Assembly: GCA_910579055.1 (NCBI GenBank)
Contig: CAJTSU010000018.1
Span: 1-35,303 of the forward strand
Direction of reading: 5' to 3'
Origin: an uncultured Mailhella sp.
GTDB lineage: Bacteria; Desulfobacterota; Desulfovibrionia; Desulfovibrionales; Desulfovibrionaceae
Length of the DNA stretch: 35,303 nucleotides
The notes under the pieces were generated by a model. That model was not told the DNA's origin, did not search any database, and saw only the letters and a program-made list of their open reading frames with translations. The position numbers were made by a program, and so were the translations under genes. Shown here piece after piece: positions 10,211 through 18,644 of the stretch (positions are counted from its first letter, which is position 1; every line of letters begins with the position of its first letter).

Positions 10211-10258
10211 CCGCAAGGCCGGAGCAGCCGCCATTCTAGGCTGCTCCGGCTTCTGCGG
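10211..10258. terminator. Large hairpin between convergent genes (probable bidirectional terminator)
   Basis: GCCGGAGCAGCC (10218-10229) and GGCTGCTCCGGC (10239-10250) form a 12-bp perfect stem. The stem is extended by CCGCA/TGCGG on the outside. It lies between the stop codons of regulator 2 (plus) and TAXI 2 (minus). No strong T tract follows on either strand, so termination may be inefficient or factor-assisted. Confidence 0.5.
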
Positions 10259-10271
10259 TTAGAGGATGGCG

Positions 10272-11255
10272 CTACTTTATGATTCCGGTTTCCCGGTAAT
10301 ACCTTTCCGCGCCGGGGTGCAGCGGATACGGGAGATTTTCCGCCGCGCGCGCCGGGTCAAAGCTGCCCCATTGCGGGAATCCCTTCACGAGATCTTCGCG
10401 CCCCTCGCAGATGGCTTTGGTGATGTCGTACACCTGCTGTTCGGGCATATCGGCCCGCACGACAAGCCCGGTGATTTCCGCCACGGTGGGGATGTCCGTG
10501 CCGCCCACTCTGCCGGAATACAGGCCGCCGGGAACCGCGGAGAGCGCCATGCCGTACTTCTCGTGTACCCGGCTGCGCACATCCTCGCTGAGGGGGAGCC
10601 ACTTCATCCTGATGTCTTTGGTGAGTTCCGACAGGAACCAGCTTTCGCCCGGGCCGAGCCAGATGATCATATCCACCAGCCCGTCCTTTGCCATATTGGT
10701 CATGTCGTCATAGTTGTTGAAATAAACCTGCCCTCCCCAGGACTGTATGTCTTCCCAGCCGAAGCCGTATTCCCCGAAGATCCAGCGGCCGTAAATATCG
10801 CCGCCTCCGCCCTTGAGGCCGACGGCGATGCGCAGGGGAACTTTCCTGTTTTTGATGTCCTCAATGCTGCTGACGCCCGCGTCTTCACGCACCACAAAGC
10901 TCAGCGGGGAAAAGTCGCTCCAGCTGAGCACGGAACTGAGATTGTCCACTTTCTCCCTGAACGGGGCCATGCCTTCACGGGCGGCTGTTCCCAGCGCGAC
11001 CTGAAGGATGCCGATATCGGCCTGTCCCCGGCTGCACCGGATGGGATTGGCGGACGCTCCCCCGGGCAGCATGGTGATTTCCGTGCCGGGACAGGCGTCG
11101 CTGATGATCTTGCCGACAATTCCCATGCCGACATACCAACTGCCCGTCACCGGGCCGGAAATGAGGTTGAGCTTCATGGGTTCGGCGCAGGCCGGGCCGC
11201 TCAGCAGCGAGGCGGCGAGCGCGCATCCCAATGCGAATCTGATGATGTTTCTCAT
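10272..11255 (-). CDS. TAXI-family TRAP transporter solute-binding protein, copy 2
   Basis: The 327-residue periplasmic binding protein is the last gene of a permease - amidohydrolase - TAXI module. It has a signal peptide (MRNIIRFALGC, cleavage likely after PACA-E near residue 25). It also has the ligand-site segments GPVTGSWYVGMG and LPGGASANPIR, the segment WLGPGESWF, and the family C-terminus LHPGAERYYRETG. AAAGGA precedes the ATG at 11255. It resembles TAXI 3 to 5 more than a typical DctP protein, which has no such motifs. The ligand is unknown. Confidence 0.92.
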   Translation of the reverse strand: MRNIIRFALGCALAASLLSGPACAEPMKLNLISGPVTGSWYVGMGIVGKIISDACPGTEITMLPGGASANPIRCSRGQADIGILQVALGTAAREGMAPFREKVDNLSSVLSWSDFSPLSFVVREDAGVSSIEDIKNRKVPLRIAVGLKGGGGDIYGRWIFGEYGFGWEDIQSWGGQVYFNNYDDMTNMAKDGLVDMIIWLGPGESWFLSELTKDIRMKWLPLSEDVRSRVHEKYGMALSAVPGGLYSGRVGGTDIPTVAEITGLVVRADMPEQQVYDITKAICEGREDLVKGFPQWGSFDPARAAENLPYPLHPGAERYYRETGIIK

Positions 11256-11294
11256 GTGGCGTCCTTTGGAGATGAAAGGTGAAACCTTGCGAGG

Positions 11295-12164
11295 TTAATC
11301 CGCAAGCTGAAGCAGCCTTGCCGCATTGTCATGCAGGGTAAGGCGCAGGGCTTCCTGTGTCAGGCCTTTGCGGCTCCATTTTTCCACACTCTGTTTCAGC
11401 CCGCCCACAGGATAGGTGCTGGCGAACAGCATGCGGTACTTGAGGTAGCCGTTGGCCGCGGTGACAAGATGTTCCGACATGGGCATGTTGTCGGTATAGA
11501 AATACACGTCGGGGCAGAGGTAGACGTTGGGGCAGAGCATGGCCATGCCCAGAGCCTTTTCGATGTTCGGCCAGGAGGCGTGGGCCACAACGATGTTGAG
11601 GTGGGGGAATGCCTGCGCCACATGCTGGATGGCGCAGGGGTCACAATAGCCGAGATCCGGCCCGACTACCGCGCTGTGCGTGATGACGGCGATAAGGCCG
11701 AGGCGTTCACAGGCTTCGCATACCCGCAGAACGCGGTTGTCATCGGCATACAGGGCCGGGACACACCAGCCGGGGTCCATGCTGATGCCTTTGAAGCCCA
11801 TGTTCCCGGCTTGCTCAACCTGGGCCGGAGCGTCGTCATCCGTGGGGTCGATCCCCGCAAAGGGCAGGAAGCGATCGGGGTAGGCCAGCGCCAGCTCGCG
11901 CAGTTCCTCCGCTTCCACGTTTCCCGCTCCGGTGGAACTGTTCCTGGTGCGGCGGCCCATGACCACGCATTTGTTGACGCCCGCTTCGTCCATTTCCTTC
12001 AGAAAAAGCTCCATACTGCCCTGCTCGCAGGAGGGAACGGGGTCTCTGCCCATGCCGAAGGGCGACATTTTTAGCGGATCGGTGACGGGATTCGCCCAGC
12101 GGGGAAAGATCCCGAGCTGGAGAAAGCTCTTGTACGGAGGGCGTACCCTGAAGTCGATGACCAT
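11295..12164 (-). CDS. Amidohydrolase-fold protein lacking the metal site, copy 2 (most divergent)
   Basis: This 289-residue member of the five-copy amidohydrolase_2-like family starts MVIDFRVRPPYKSFL, so RVR replaces the H-x-H. The usual FGSDYP reads FASTYP (Asp replaced by Thr). It differs from the other copies in the strand-end segment VITHSAVVGPD, where a His is present one position away from the expected ligand position, and in AHASWPN in place of HGGWPW. I place the start at 12164, where CAGGAG lies about 7 bases upstream, rather than at the longer in-frame start at 12212. Gaps of 31 bases to the permease and 39 to TAXI 2 suggest a single transcript. Function unknown. Confidence 0.83.
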   Translation of the reverse strand: MVIDFRVRPPYKSFLQLGIFPRWANPVTDPLKMSPFGMGRDPVPSCEQGSMELFLKEMDEAGVNKCVVMGRRTRNSSTGAGNVEAEELRELALAYPDRFLPFAGIDPTDDDAPAQVEQAGNMGFKGISMDPGWCVPALYADDNRVLRVCEACERLGLIAVITHSAVVGPDLGYCDPCAIQHVAQAFPHLNIVVAHASWPNIEKALGMAMLCPNVYLCPDVYFYTDNMPMSEHLVTAANGYLKYRMLFASTYPVGGLKQSVEKWSRKGLTQEALRLTLHDNAARLLQLAD

Positions 12165-12195
12165 ACGATGCTCCTGGTTAATGTTATTCAACGGG

Positions 12196-14088
12196 TCACA
12201 AGTGAGGGGCAAAGGGTTTCTCTGTCCGGCGCGTTCGGAGCAGTTGCAGCACGCTGACGGCAGCGAGCGCGCCGATTCCGATGAGGTCGGTTAAGGAACC
12301 GGAATCAATGAGAGCAAGCCCGCCCAGGGCGAGCAGGGGGCGTTCCCACATCCGGCAGCGGGCAATAAAATAGCCTTGCAGGCCCCCGGCCATGCCCAGT
12401 ACGCCGATGATGGATGTCATGCAGGCCGTGAGCAGAGCCGCGGGTTCCCCTTGCAGCATGAGGGCGGGTTGGTACACGAACATGAAGGGAATGACAAAGG
12501 CCACGATTCCCAGCTTGACCGAAATAACGCCGGTTTTCATGGCGTTGGCTCCGGCTATGGCCGCCCCGGAGAAGGAGGCCACGCAGACGGGCGGCGTAAT
12601 GGCGGAAAGAATGGCATAATAGAACACGAACATGTGCGCCGCGATGACCGGTACTCCCGCCTTGACCAGAGCGGGCGCGCCCAGGGTGGCCACAATGATG
12701 TAGGCCGGACTGGTGGGAACGCCCATCCCCAGAATCATGCTGGTGATCATCAGGCAGATCAGCAGAAGCAGCAGGTTGTCGCCCGCAATCATGGTCACGA
12801 AGCTGATGAACTTGTACCCCACGCCCGTAAGGGCGATGACCGCCACCACAATGCCCGCGCAGGCGCAGCAGGAGGAAATCATGAGCGCGTTTTTCGCGGA
12901 AAGCTCCAGCGCGCTTTTGAAGCGGGCCGGAGTAAAACGGGTTTCGGCACGGAATACGCTGAGCACGAGCACGGCGGCAATGCCGATGAACGCGCAGGAA
13001 ACCACACTGCGCCCCAGGATCATCGCCGCGATCAGGGCGGCCAGCGGCAGCAGGTAATACAGACGGATCAGCACACTGCGGGCGGGCGGGATCTGATCCT
13101 CGGGCAGGCGGCCGATATTCTTGTTCACCGCCTCAAAATGGATCATGGCCAACAGGGCGAGATAATACAGAAATGAGGGCAAAAGGGCCGCTTTGGCGAT
13201 TTCCAGATAGCTGGTGCCTGCCAGATCGGCCATGATGAAGGCGGCGGCTCCCATGATGGGAGGCATCATCTGGCCGCCGGTGGAGGCCACGGCTTCCACG
13301 GCTCCGGCAAAGGGGGCGGAGTAGCCCACGCGCTTCATGAGCGGAATGGTGAAAGTGCCTGTGCCGTATACATTGGCCGGGGCGGAACCGGAGATGGTGC
13401 CGAACAGGGCGGAGGCAAAAATGGAGACCTTGGCCGGGCCGCCCTGTGAACGCCGGGTGAGCAGGCAGGCCAGATCCATGAACAGTGCGCTCATGTTGGC
13501 CCGTTCAAGGAAGGCCCCGAACATGACAAAGGCGAATATCATGCCCGCCGCGGCGGCCAGCGGGACACCGTAAATGCCGTCTGTGGTAAGGAACAGTTGC
13601 TCGAGCAGATCGCTGTGCAGGATGCCGTTGTGCTTCAGGCCCGCCGGGAGGTATTGCCCGAAAAAGGCATAGAGAAGAAAGCTCAGGGAAACGATGACCA
13701 GGGGCAGGCCCGCTGTGCGCCGGGTAATTTCCAGCACGAGAATGACCGCTGAAATGCCCATGAAATAATCCATGTCGCTGACCGGGTCCACATAGCGCAG
13801 CCTGTCCAGAAGGGCGTCGTTGTTGACAACCACATAAGCGCCAATGGCCAGCGCAAGCCCGGCGAGGCAGAGATCGAGCAGCAGCATGGGGAGGGGTTCG
13901 GCCCCTTCCCGGTATTTGAACGCCGGCTTCCAGAGAAAGACCAGAACCATGACCAGAGCCAGATGGGTGGCGCGCTGGATGGGGGTGGGCAGAACGGTGA
14001 ACCCGCCCGTGGAGTAGATCTGGAACAGGGTCAGCGCCACGGCGAACAGAGATGCGACCGGGGCCAGAGTCTTGCGGGAAAATTCCAT
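12196..14088 (-). CDS. TRAP transporter fused permease (4TM/12TM), TAXI type, copy 2
   Basis: The 630-residue inner-membrane protein has an N-terminal DctQ-like part with about four helices, then a DctM-like part from about residue 190. Conserved stretches include FGAFLERANMSALFMDLACL, FGTISGSAPANVYGTGTF, the STGGQMMPPIMGAAAF segment and GMGVPTSPAYIIVATLGAPA. AAGGA about 8 bases upstream supports ATG 14088. It leads the module with amidohydrolase 2 and TAXI 2. I found no sigma-54 promoter in the 221 bases between it and TAXI 3, so it may depend on read-through from the upstream module or on an unrecognised promoter. Confidence 0.93.
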   Translation of the reverse strand: MEFSRKTLAPVASLFAVALTLFQIYSTGGFTVLPTPIQRATHLALVMVLVFLWKPAFKYREGAEPLPMLLLDLCLAGLALAIGAYVVVNNDALLDRLRYVDPVSDMDYFMGISAVILVLEITRRTAGLPLVIVSLSFLLYAFFGQYLPAGLKHNGILHSDLLEQLFLTTDGIYGVPLAAAAGMIFAFVMFGAFLERANMSALFMDLACLLTRRSQGGPAKVSIFASALFGTISGSAPANVYGTGTFTIPLMKRVGYSAPFAGAVEAVASTGGQMMPPIMGAAAFIMADLAGTSYLEIAKAALLPSFLYYLALLAMIHFEAVNKNIGRLPEDQIPPARSVLIRLYYLLPLAALIAAMILGRSVVSCAFIGIAAVLVLSVFRAETRFTPARFKSALELSAKNALMISSCCACAGIVVAVIALTGVGYKFISFVTMIAGDNLLLLLICLMITSMILGMGVPTSPAYIIVATLGAPALVKAGVPVIAAHMFVFYYAILSAITPPVCVASFSGAAIAGANAMKTGVISVKLGIVAFVIPFMFVYQPALMLQGEPAALLTACMTSIIGVLGMAGGLQGYFIARCRMWERPLLALGGLALIDSGSLTDLIGIGALAAVSVLQLLRTRRTEKPFAPHL

Positions 14089-14253
14089 AGGGGAGATCCT
14101 TCACCTGGAGTATGCAAAGGTTTTTTGGAACGCTTCAAATGCTCCCGGAGCCGGGTGGAGCAAGGTTCATCTCTGTTTTCTTCATCCGTGAGGAGCTTCA
14201 CGCGGGGGCTGAAGACGCCGCGTTGCCGCTCGCCATGTACGAGCTTTCGGGCC

Positions 14254-14285
14254 GCCCCTCACTGGGGTGAAGCCTTGTGAGGGGC
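14254..14285. other. Hairpin between TRAP modules 3 and 2
   Basis: GCCCCTCAC (14254-14262) and GTGAGGGGC (14277-14285) form a perfect 9-bp stem 25 bases after the TAXI 3 stop. No T tract follows on the minus strand. It could be a partial terminator that sets module 2 expression below module 3, or a 3'-end stabiliser. Confidence 0.4.
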
Positions 14286-14309
14286 GGGAGCGCGGGAAAA
14301 GGAACGGGC

Positions 14310-15287
14310 CTACTTCATCCAGCCCGCTTCCCTGAAGTACCGGGCAGCGCCGGGGTGCAGAGGGAAGGCGAGATCCCGCCAGGCCGTGGCCGGGTCCATG
14401 GTCGCCCATCCGGCATTGGCAAGGGCGATATCTCCTCTCTTTTCACTGACAGCCCTGGTTATCCTGTATACGAGGTCTTCCGGCAGATCGGAACGCGCCA
14501 GCAGCTCGGCGGAGTCGGCAATGGAAACAATGCCCTCGCCTACAATACCGCCGTACATGTCCGCCGGGATGACATGCCGTTTGACGCCGTATCGTTTTTC
14601 CATTTTTGCCAGCACGTCTTCGTCCACGGAGAGCCAGGACATCTTGACGTCTTTGGAAAGCTCGACCAGAAACCACACTTCTCCGGGGCCGAGCCAGGTG
14701 ATGATATCCACCTGACCGTCCTTGATCATGTTGGCCACATCATCCCAGTTATTGGTGATGACCTTGCCGCCCCAGGCTGCGATGTCCTGATAGGTGAAGC
14801 CGTAGAGGTTCAGCAGCCAGCGCGCCCATACCTCCGTGCCGCTTCCGATGGGGCCGACCGCCAGACGCACGGGCAGTTTTTTTTCTCCGATTTGCCGGAG
14901 CGACGTGTAAGCCCGGTCGGAACACGACACAATGTGCATGCGCGACACGTCCATGATGTTGAAGATTGAAGAAACGCCCTCAATCCTGTTCTTGAACGGG
15001 TCCAGGCCCTTGGCCGCGGAAACGGCAATGCTGTGCGTGGCTATGGAGATGTCGCCCTCGCCTTTTTGCAGGCGGATGGGGTTGGACAGCCCCCCGCCGG
15101 GGAGCAGGCTGATTTTGATGTCCGGATAGAGGGTGCTGATCGCTTTGCCCACGGCCCCCATGCCCACATACCAGACGCCGGACGTGGGGCCGGACAGGAT
15201 TTTCACATGTTCCGCCGCCGCAGAGGGCGAAGGCAGGAAGAACAGGGCCGCTGCAAGGGCCGCGGCGCGCAGAAGGACGTGTTTCAT
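14310..15287 (-). CDS. TAXI-family TRAP transporter solute-binding protein, copy 3
   Basis: The 325-residue periplasmic binding protein has a signal peptide (MKHVLLRAAALAAALFFLP, cleavage after SAAA-E near residue 25). Its TAXI segments are GPTSGVWYVGMGAVGKAI, LPGGGLSNPIRLQ, TWLGPGEVWF and the C-terminal LHPGAARYFREAG. AGGAG lies about 7 bases upstream of ATG 15287. It is the third gene of module 3, 58 bases after amidohydrolase 3. The substrate is unknown. Its binding-site segments differ from those of TAXI 1 and 5 (PAGGAWYVG), which suggests different ligands among the paralogues. Confidence 0.92.
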   Translation of the reverse strand: MKHVLLRAAALAAALFFLPSPSAAAEHVKILSGPTSGVWYVGMGAVGKAISTLYPDIKISLLPGGGLSNPIRLQKGEGDISIATHSIAVSAAKGLDPFKNRIEGVSSIFNIMDVSRMHIVSCSDRAYTSLRQIGEKKLPVRLAVGPIGSGTEVWARWLLNLYGFTYQDIAAWGGKVITNNWDDVANMIKDGQVDIITWLGPGEVWFLVELSKDVKMSWLSVDEDVLAKMEKRYGVKRHVIPADMYGGIVGEGIVSIADSAELLARSDLPEDLVYRITRAVSEKRGDIALANAGWATMDPATAWRDLAFPLHPGAARYFREAGWMK

Positions 15288-15345
15288 GATGACTCCTGAA
15301 TCACGGTTTTAAGGAATACACAGGGAGCCGGCTCCCGGTGCCTTT

Positions 15346-16200
15346 TCAATCGAGAGGAATGTCCAGCTTGAGCGCCCTGACGGCGTTTTGGTAAAGAACC
15401 TTGGGCAGAACTTCGGGTTTGAAGGGCAGTTTTTTGAAATGCTCCACGCCCGCTTCCAGCGGAATAAAAGGGTATGCCGTGCCGAACAGGAAGCGATCCT
15501 GAAGGGCGAAGTTCGCCGCGGTGACGTAATCCTGCCAGCCCGGCTGATTGAACAGGTACATATCCGGGCAGATATACACATTGGGGCGGCGGTAGGCCAC
15601 AAACAGGATTTCCGTCACCCAGGGATAACCGCCGTGCGTATTGATGATGGTGAGCTTGGGAAAGTCCGCCGCGATCTGATCAATGATCATGGGCGCGCTG
15701 TAGCCGGCATCAGGGCCGTTGCCTCCGCCCGCCATGAGCAGCAGGGGGATGCCTTCCGCCTCGCATTTTTCATAAATGGGGTAAATGCGGCGGTCGTTGG
15801 GGTACATGGGCACAGGCAAGAGGCCCGGTTCTATGCCGACGCCCTTGAGCGGGCCGTTGACAACAAAGCGATCAATCTCGTCAACAGCCTTGTATTTATC
15901 GGAAGGGTCGATGCCCGCCACGCCGATGAAACGATTGGGGTAATCCTGCAATATGGCGCAGATATCTTCGTTTGAAACGTTCCCCAGGAATGCGTGGGCC
16001 CGGCGGCCCGGCACCACGCCGCAGTCTATGCCCGCCGCGTCCATTTCCTGCAACAGCAGTTCGGGAGAACGCTGTGTGGTGGAAGGAGCCTGCTCCATGC
16101 CGAAGCAGCGGCTCATTCTCGCACTGCGCTGCACGTCGCGGAACAGGCTGAGGTTCAGGAATCCCCGCGCCGGGGGACGAAGACGAAAGTCGATAATCAT
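15346..16200 (-). CDS. Amidohydrolase-fold protein lacking the metal site, copy 3
   Basis: The 284-residue protein has the amidohydrolase_2 layout with MIIDFRLRPPARGFLN at the start (RLR for H-x-H), PLLLMAGGGNGPD where the family has a strand-end His, THGGYPW with the retained His, and FGTAYPF for FGSDYP. Family-specific stretches shared with the other copies include a VVPGRR-like turn, GIEPGLLP, NDRRIYPIYE and CPDMYLFN. CAGGAGG precedes ATG 16200. It lies 36 bases after permease 3 and 58 before TAXI 3. It may be a non-hydrolytic binding or regulatory partner of the transporter, or an enzyme with altered chemistry; the sequence does not decide. Confidence 0.85.
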   Translation of the reverse strand: MIIDFRLRPPARGFLNLSLFRDVQRSARMSRCFGMEQAPSTTQRSPELLLQEMDAAGIDCGVVPGRRAHAFLGNVSNEDICAILQDYPNRFIGVAGIDPSDKYKAVDEIDRFVVNGPLKGVGIEPGLLPVPMYPNDRRIYPIYEKCEAEGIPLLLMAGGGNGPDAGYSAPMIIDQIAADFPKLTIINTHGGYPWVTEILFVAYRRPNVYICPDMYLFNQPGWQDYVTAANFALQDRFLFGTAYPFIPLEAGVEHFKKLPFKPEVLPKVLYQNAVRALKLDIPLD

Positions 16201-16236
16201 GGTTTCCTCCTGAAAAGGTAAAATGGTGACGGCGGG

Positions 16237-18129
16237 TCAGGCTCCGGCATGTTTCCGCATGTTTTTCTTCGCCATCTGGGTAATTCCGGCCAGAATGATA
16301 AAAACCATGCCGAGAGCGTCGGTTGCAAGACCGGGATAAATCAGCGTCAGGCCGCCGAGAATGAGCAGCGCGCGTTCCCACAGGGCGCAACGGGTCAGCA
16401 TCCAGCCCTGCATGCCCATGGCCAGGCCGATGACGCCAATCACGGCCGTGACACAGGCAATCGCCACGGCAAGCGTGTCTCCCTGAAGCAGCAGCGCGGG
16501 CTGGTACACAAACATGAAGGGAATAATGAAGGCCACGATGCCCAGCTTGACCGAAACCAGGCCTGTTTTCATGGCATCCGCCTCGGCTATGGCCGCGCCC
16601 GCGAACGAGGCCATACATACCGGCGGAGTGATGACGGAGAGAATGGCGTAATAGAACACGAACATATGCGCCGCCACGGGGGGAACTCCCACCTTGATCA
16701 GCGCGGGCGCTCCCAGCGTGGCCACGATGATGTATGCCGGAGTGGTGGGCACCCCCATGCCCAGCACAATGCAGGTTGCGGCGAGAAAGAGCATGAGCAG
16801 AAAGAGACTGTCGCCCGCCAGCGTCGTGACCAGATTGATGAAATTATACCCGACGCCGGTGAGCGCGATGACCCCGATGACAATGCCCGCGCAGGCGCAG
16901 CAGGAAGAAATCATGAGCGCGTTGCGGGCACTCCATTCCAGCCCCTGAATCAGGCGGGCGGGCGTCATGCGGGTTTCTTTGCGGAAGTACGAGAGCAGAA
17001 CCACGCACAGGGTGGCGAAGAAGGCGCAAAAGATGACGCTGCGCCCCATGAACATGACGGCAAGAAGCAGGGCAATGGGCAGCAGGTAATACAGGCGCTT
17101 GAGAACCTGACGGCGATCCGGCACCTGATCGGCGGGCAGTTTGCCCAGATCCTTGCTCAGGGCTTCAAAGTGGATCATGGTCAGCAGGGCGAGGTAGTAA
17201 AGAAACGCGGGAAGAAGCGCCGCCTTGGCAACGGCAAGGTAGCCCGCCCCGGTGAGGTCAGCCATGATGAAGGCCGCCGCGCCCATGATCGGGGGCATGA
17301 TCTGCCCTCCGGTAGAGGCCACGGCTTCCACCGCGCCCGCAAAAGGAGCGGAATAACCCACGCGCTTCATAAGCGGGATGGTGAAAGTGCCCGTGCCGTA
17401 TACGTTGGCCGGGGCGGAACCGGAAATGGTTCCGAACAGGGCGCTGGCGAAAATGGCCACCTTGGCCGGGCCGCCCTTTGAATTTTTCGTCAGCAGGCAG
17501 GCCAGATCCATAAAGACGCTGCTCATGCCGCTGACGTGCAGAAACGCGCCGAACATGACAAAGGCGAAGATCATCGTCGAGGCGACCGCCAGAGGCGTTC
17601 CGTAAATGCCGTCGGTCAGAAGAAAAAGCTGTTCTATAAGCTGCTCCGCGCTGACGCCGGGATGCGCCAGCCCGCCGGGGAGCTTGTCGCCCCACAGCCC
17701 GTAGGCCAGAAATGCGCCGGAAACCAGCACCAGCGACCAGCCGGATGTACGGCGTGTGGTTTCAAGAACAAGACCAATGAGAATAATCCCGTAGATCATG
17801 TCGCGCGGTGTGACGTCATCCACATAACGGATGCGGGACATGAGGCTGGTCTGCTCGGTAAACACATAGTAGGCGGAGGAAAAGGCCAGAATAACCAGAA
17901 TGATATTAAGCGCCTTGAAGATGTTCTTTTTCCGGATCGGGTCATTATCCGCGTATCCGGGGGTGATCATGACAATCAGCGCCATAACGATGGAGAGATG
18001 TACGGCCCGCAGCACATGGGCGTCCAGCAGGCCGAATCCGCCGGTAAAGTAGATTTGAAAGAGCGAAAGGAATACCGCCAGTGCCGTGATTAAGTATTTG
18101 AGCAGGGATGAACAGTTTATTTGAGGCAT
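16237..18129 (-). CDS. TRAP transporter fused permease (4TM/12TM), TAXI type, copy 3
   Basis: The 630-residue fused permease has about four N-terminal helices followed by the DctM-like channel half. Key stretches are FGAFLHVSGMSSVFMDLACL, FGTISGSAPANVYGTGTF, STGGQIMPPIMGAAAFIMAD and GMGVPTTPAYIIVATLGAPA. GAGGAGG about 9 bases upstream fixes ATG 18129. A small hairpin CAAGGGG-ATT-CCCCTTG (18144-18160) lies just upstream of that ribosome-binding site in the leader and could modulate translation. It is the first gene of module 3, behind the sigma-54 promoter at 18278-18293. Confidence 0.93.
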   Translation of the reverse strand: MPQINCSSLLKYLITALAVFLSLFQIYFTGGFGLLDAHVLRAVHLSIVMALIVMITPGYADNDPIRKKNIFKALNIILVILAFSSAYYVFTEQTSLMSRIRYVDDVTPRDMIYGIILIGLVLETTRRTSGWSLVLVSGAFLAYGLWGDKLPGGLAHPGVSAEQLIEQLFLLTDGIYGTPLAVASTMIFAFVMFGAFLHVSGMSSVFMDLACLLTKNSKGGPAKVAIFASALFGTISGSAPANVYGTGTFTIPLMKRVGYSAPFAGAVEAVASTGGQIMPPIMGAAAFIMADLTGAGYLAVAKAALLPAFLYYLALLTMIHFEALSKDLGKLPADQVPDRRQVLKRLYYLLPIALLLAVMFMGRSVIFCAFFATLCVVLLSYFRKETRMTPARLIQGLEWSARNALMISSCCACAGIVIGVIALTGVGYNFINLVTTLAGDSLFLLMLFLAATCIVLGMGVPTTPAYIIVATLGAPALIKVGVPPVAAHMFVFYYAILSVITPPVCMASFAGAAIAEADAMKTGLVSVKLGIVAFIIPFMFVYQPALLLQGDTLAVAIACVTAVIGVIGLAMGMQGWMLTRCALWERALLILGGLTLIYPGLATDALGMVFIILAGITQMAKKNMRKHAGA

Positions 18130-18277
18130 GAAAGATTCCTCCTCAAGGGGATTCCCCTTGTTGCATTCGGCAGATAACTGTTTCAGATATAAAAATGAGA
18201 ACAGGTATTGAAGGGCAATACACAGTGCGGCAAGGAGATATTGCAGAATAATACTATGTTATCTTTCTGAATCCTGA

Positions 18278-18293
18278 AGCAAGAACTATGCCA
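18278..18293 (-). promoter_or_regulatory. Sigma-54 (-24/-12) promoter for TRAP module 3
   Basis: On the minus strand the sequence is TGGCATAGTTCTTGCT, matching TGGCAC-N5-TTGCW with one substitution and exact GG-N10-GC spacing. It lies about 150 bp before permease 3 and about 100 bp downstream of the TGGACATGT repeats, which is normal enhancer spacing. Confidence 0.75.
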
Positions 18294-18378
18294 TGTTAAG
18301 TATTTTCTTGTAAGCGGATATTTCTTCAAAGATAGAATGAAAAAGTATGAAATATATTGTTGTTTCGTGTATATAATA

Positions 18379-18402
18379 TGGACATGTAAAAAATGGACAT
18401 GT
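18379..18402. promoter_or_regulatory. Upstream activator site: two direct TGGACATGT repeats
   Basis: TGGACATGT occurs at 18379-18387 and again at 18394-18402, 15 bases apart. These are arms of the palindrome TGGACATGTCCA seen at 25604 and 35008. The position about 105 bp upstream of the module 3 sigma-54 promoter suits binding of regulator 2 or 3. Confidence 0.6.
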
Positions 18403-18450
18403 GGAAAAATCCTGCACCGAAATAATTCGGGAATGTTGCTCAAGGCGTTG

Positions 18451-18494
18451 TTATAGAATCATGTTGATACCATTGTGCGTGACGTGTATTTTTA
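18451..18494 (+). repeat. 44-bp dispersed repeat, copy 2
   Basis: This matches the minus-strand copy at 185-228 at 39 of 44 positions. It lies between the module 3 regulatory region and the end of flavin reductase 1. No open frame or known RNA is evident. Confidence 0.6.
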
Positions 18495-18549
18495 ATGCGG
18501 CGCGGGCGGCGTCGGCTTCGCCGGCAGGGGCGTTAACGCAAAAGCGCCC

Positions 18550-18610
18550 CCCGGCGCGAAGTCGGGAGCTTCGCGCCGGGAGGCGGGGGATACGCTCCAG
18601 GCCTGGAGCG
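18550..18610 (-). terminator. Hairpin pair at the end of the catabolic block (probable terminator)
   Basis: A perfect 12-bp stem CCCGGCGCGAAG/CTTCGCGCCGGG (18550-18580, 7-base loop) and a perfect 18-bp palindrome centred on AGGCCT (18593-18610) follow the stop of flavin reductase 1. On the minus strand the long stem is followed by GGGGCGCTTTTG, so only a short T run is present. Termination is likely but not certain. Confidence 0.5.
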
Positions 18611-18644
18611 CGTTACGGTAAAAGGAGTAAGGACTTGGCGCGTG

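Noticed and set aside
14127..14166. Possible degenerate copy of the right end of R1-R3 on the minus strand
   Set aside because: CCTTGCTC and GAGCATTTGAA resemble the element, but the terminal hairpin and inverted repeat are missing, so the match is too weak to annotate.
18215..18232. A second sigma-54-like element closer to permease 3
   Set aside because: The spacing between the two boxes is one base too long and the -24 box is poor; the site at 18278-18293 is far better.
18183..18443. Small minus-strand frame (86 codons) upstream of permease 3
   Set aside because: It covers the sigma-54 promoter and the activator repeats, has no ribosome-binding site, and its translation is not recognisable.
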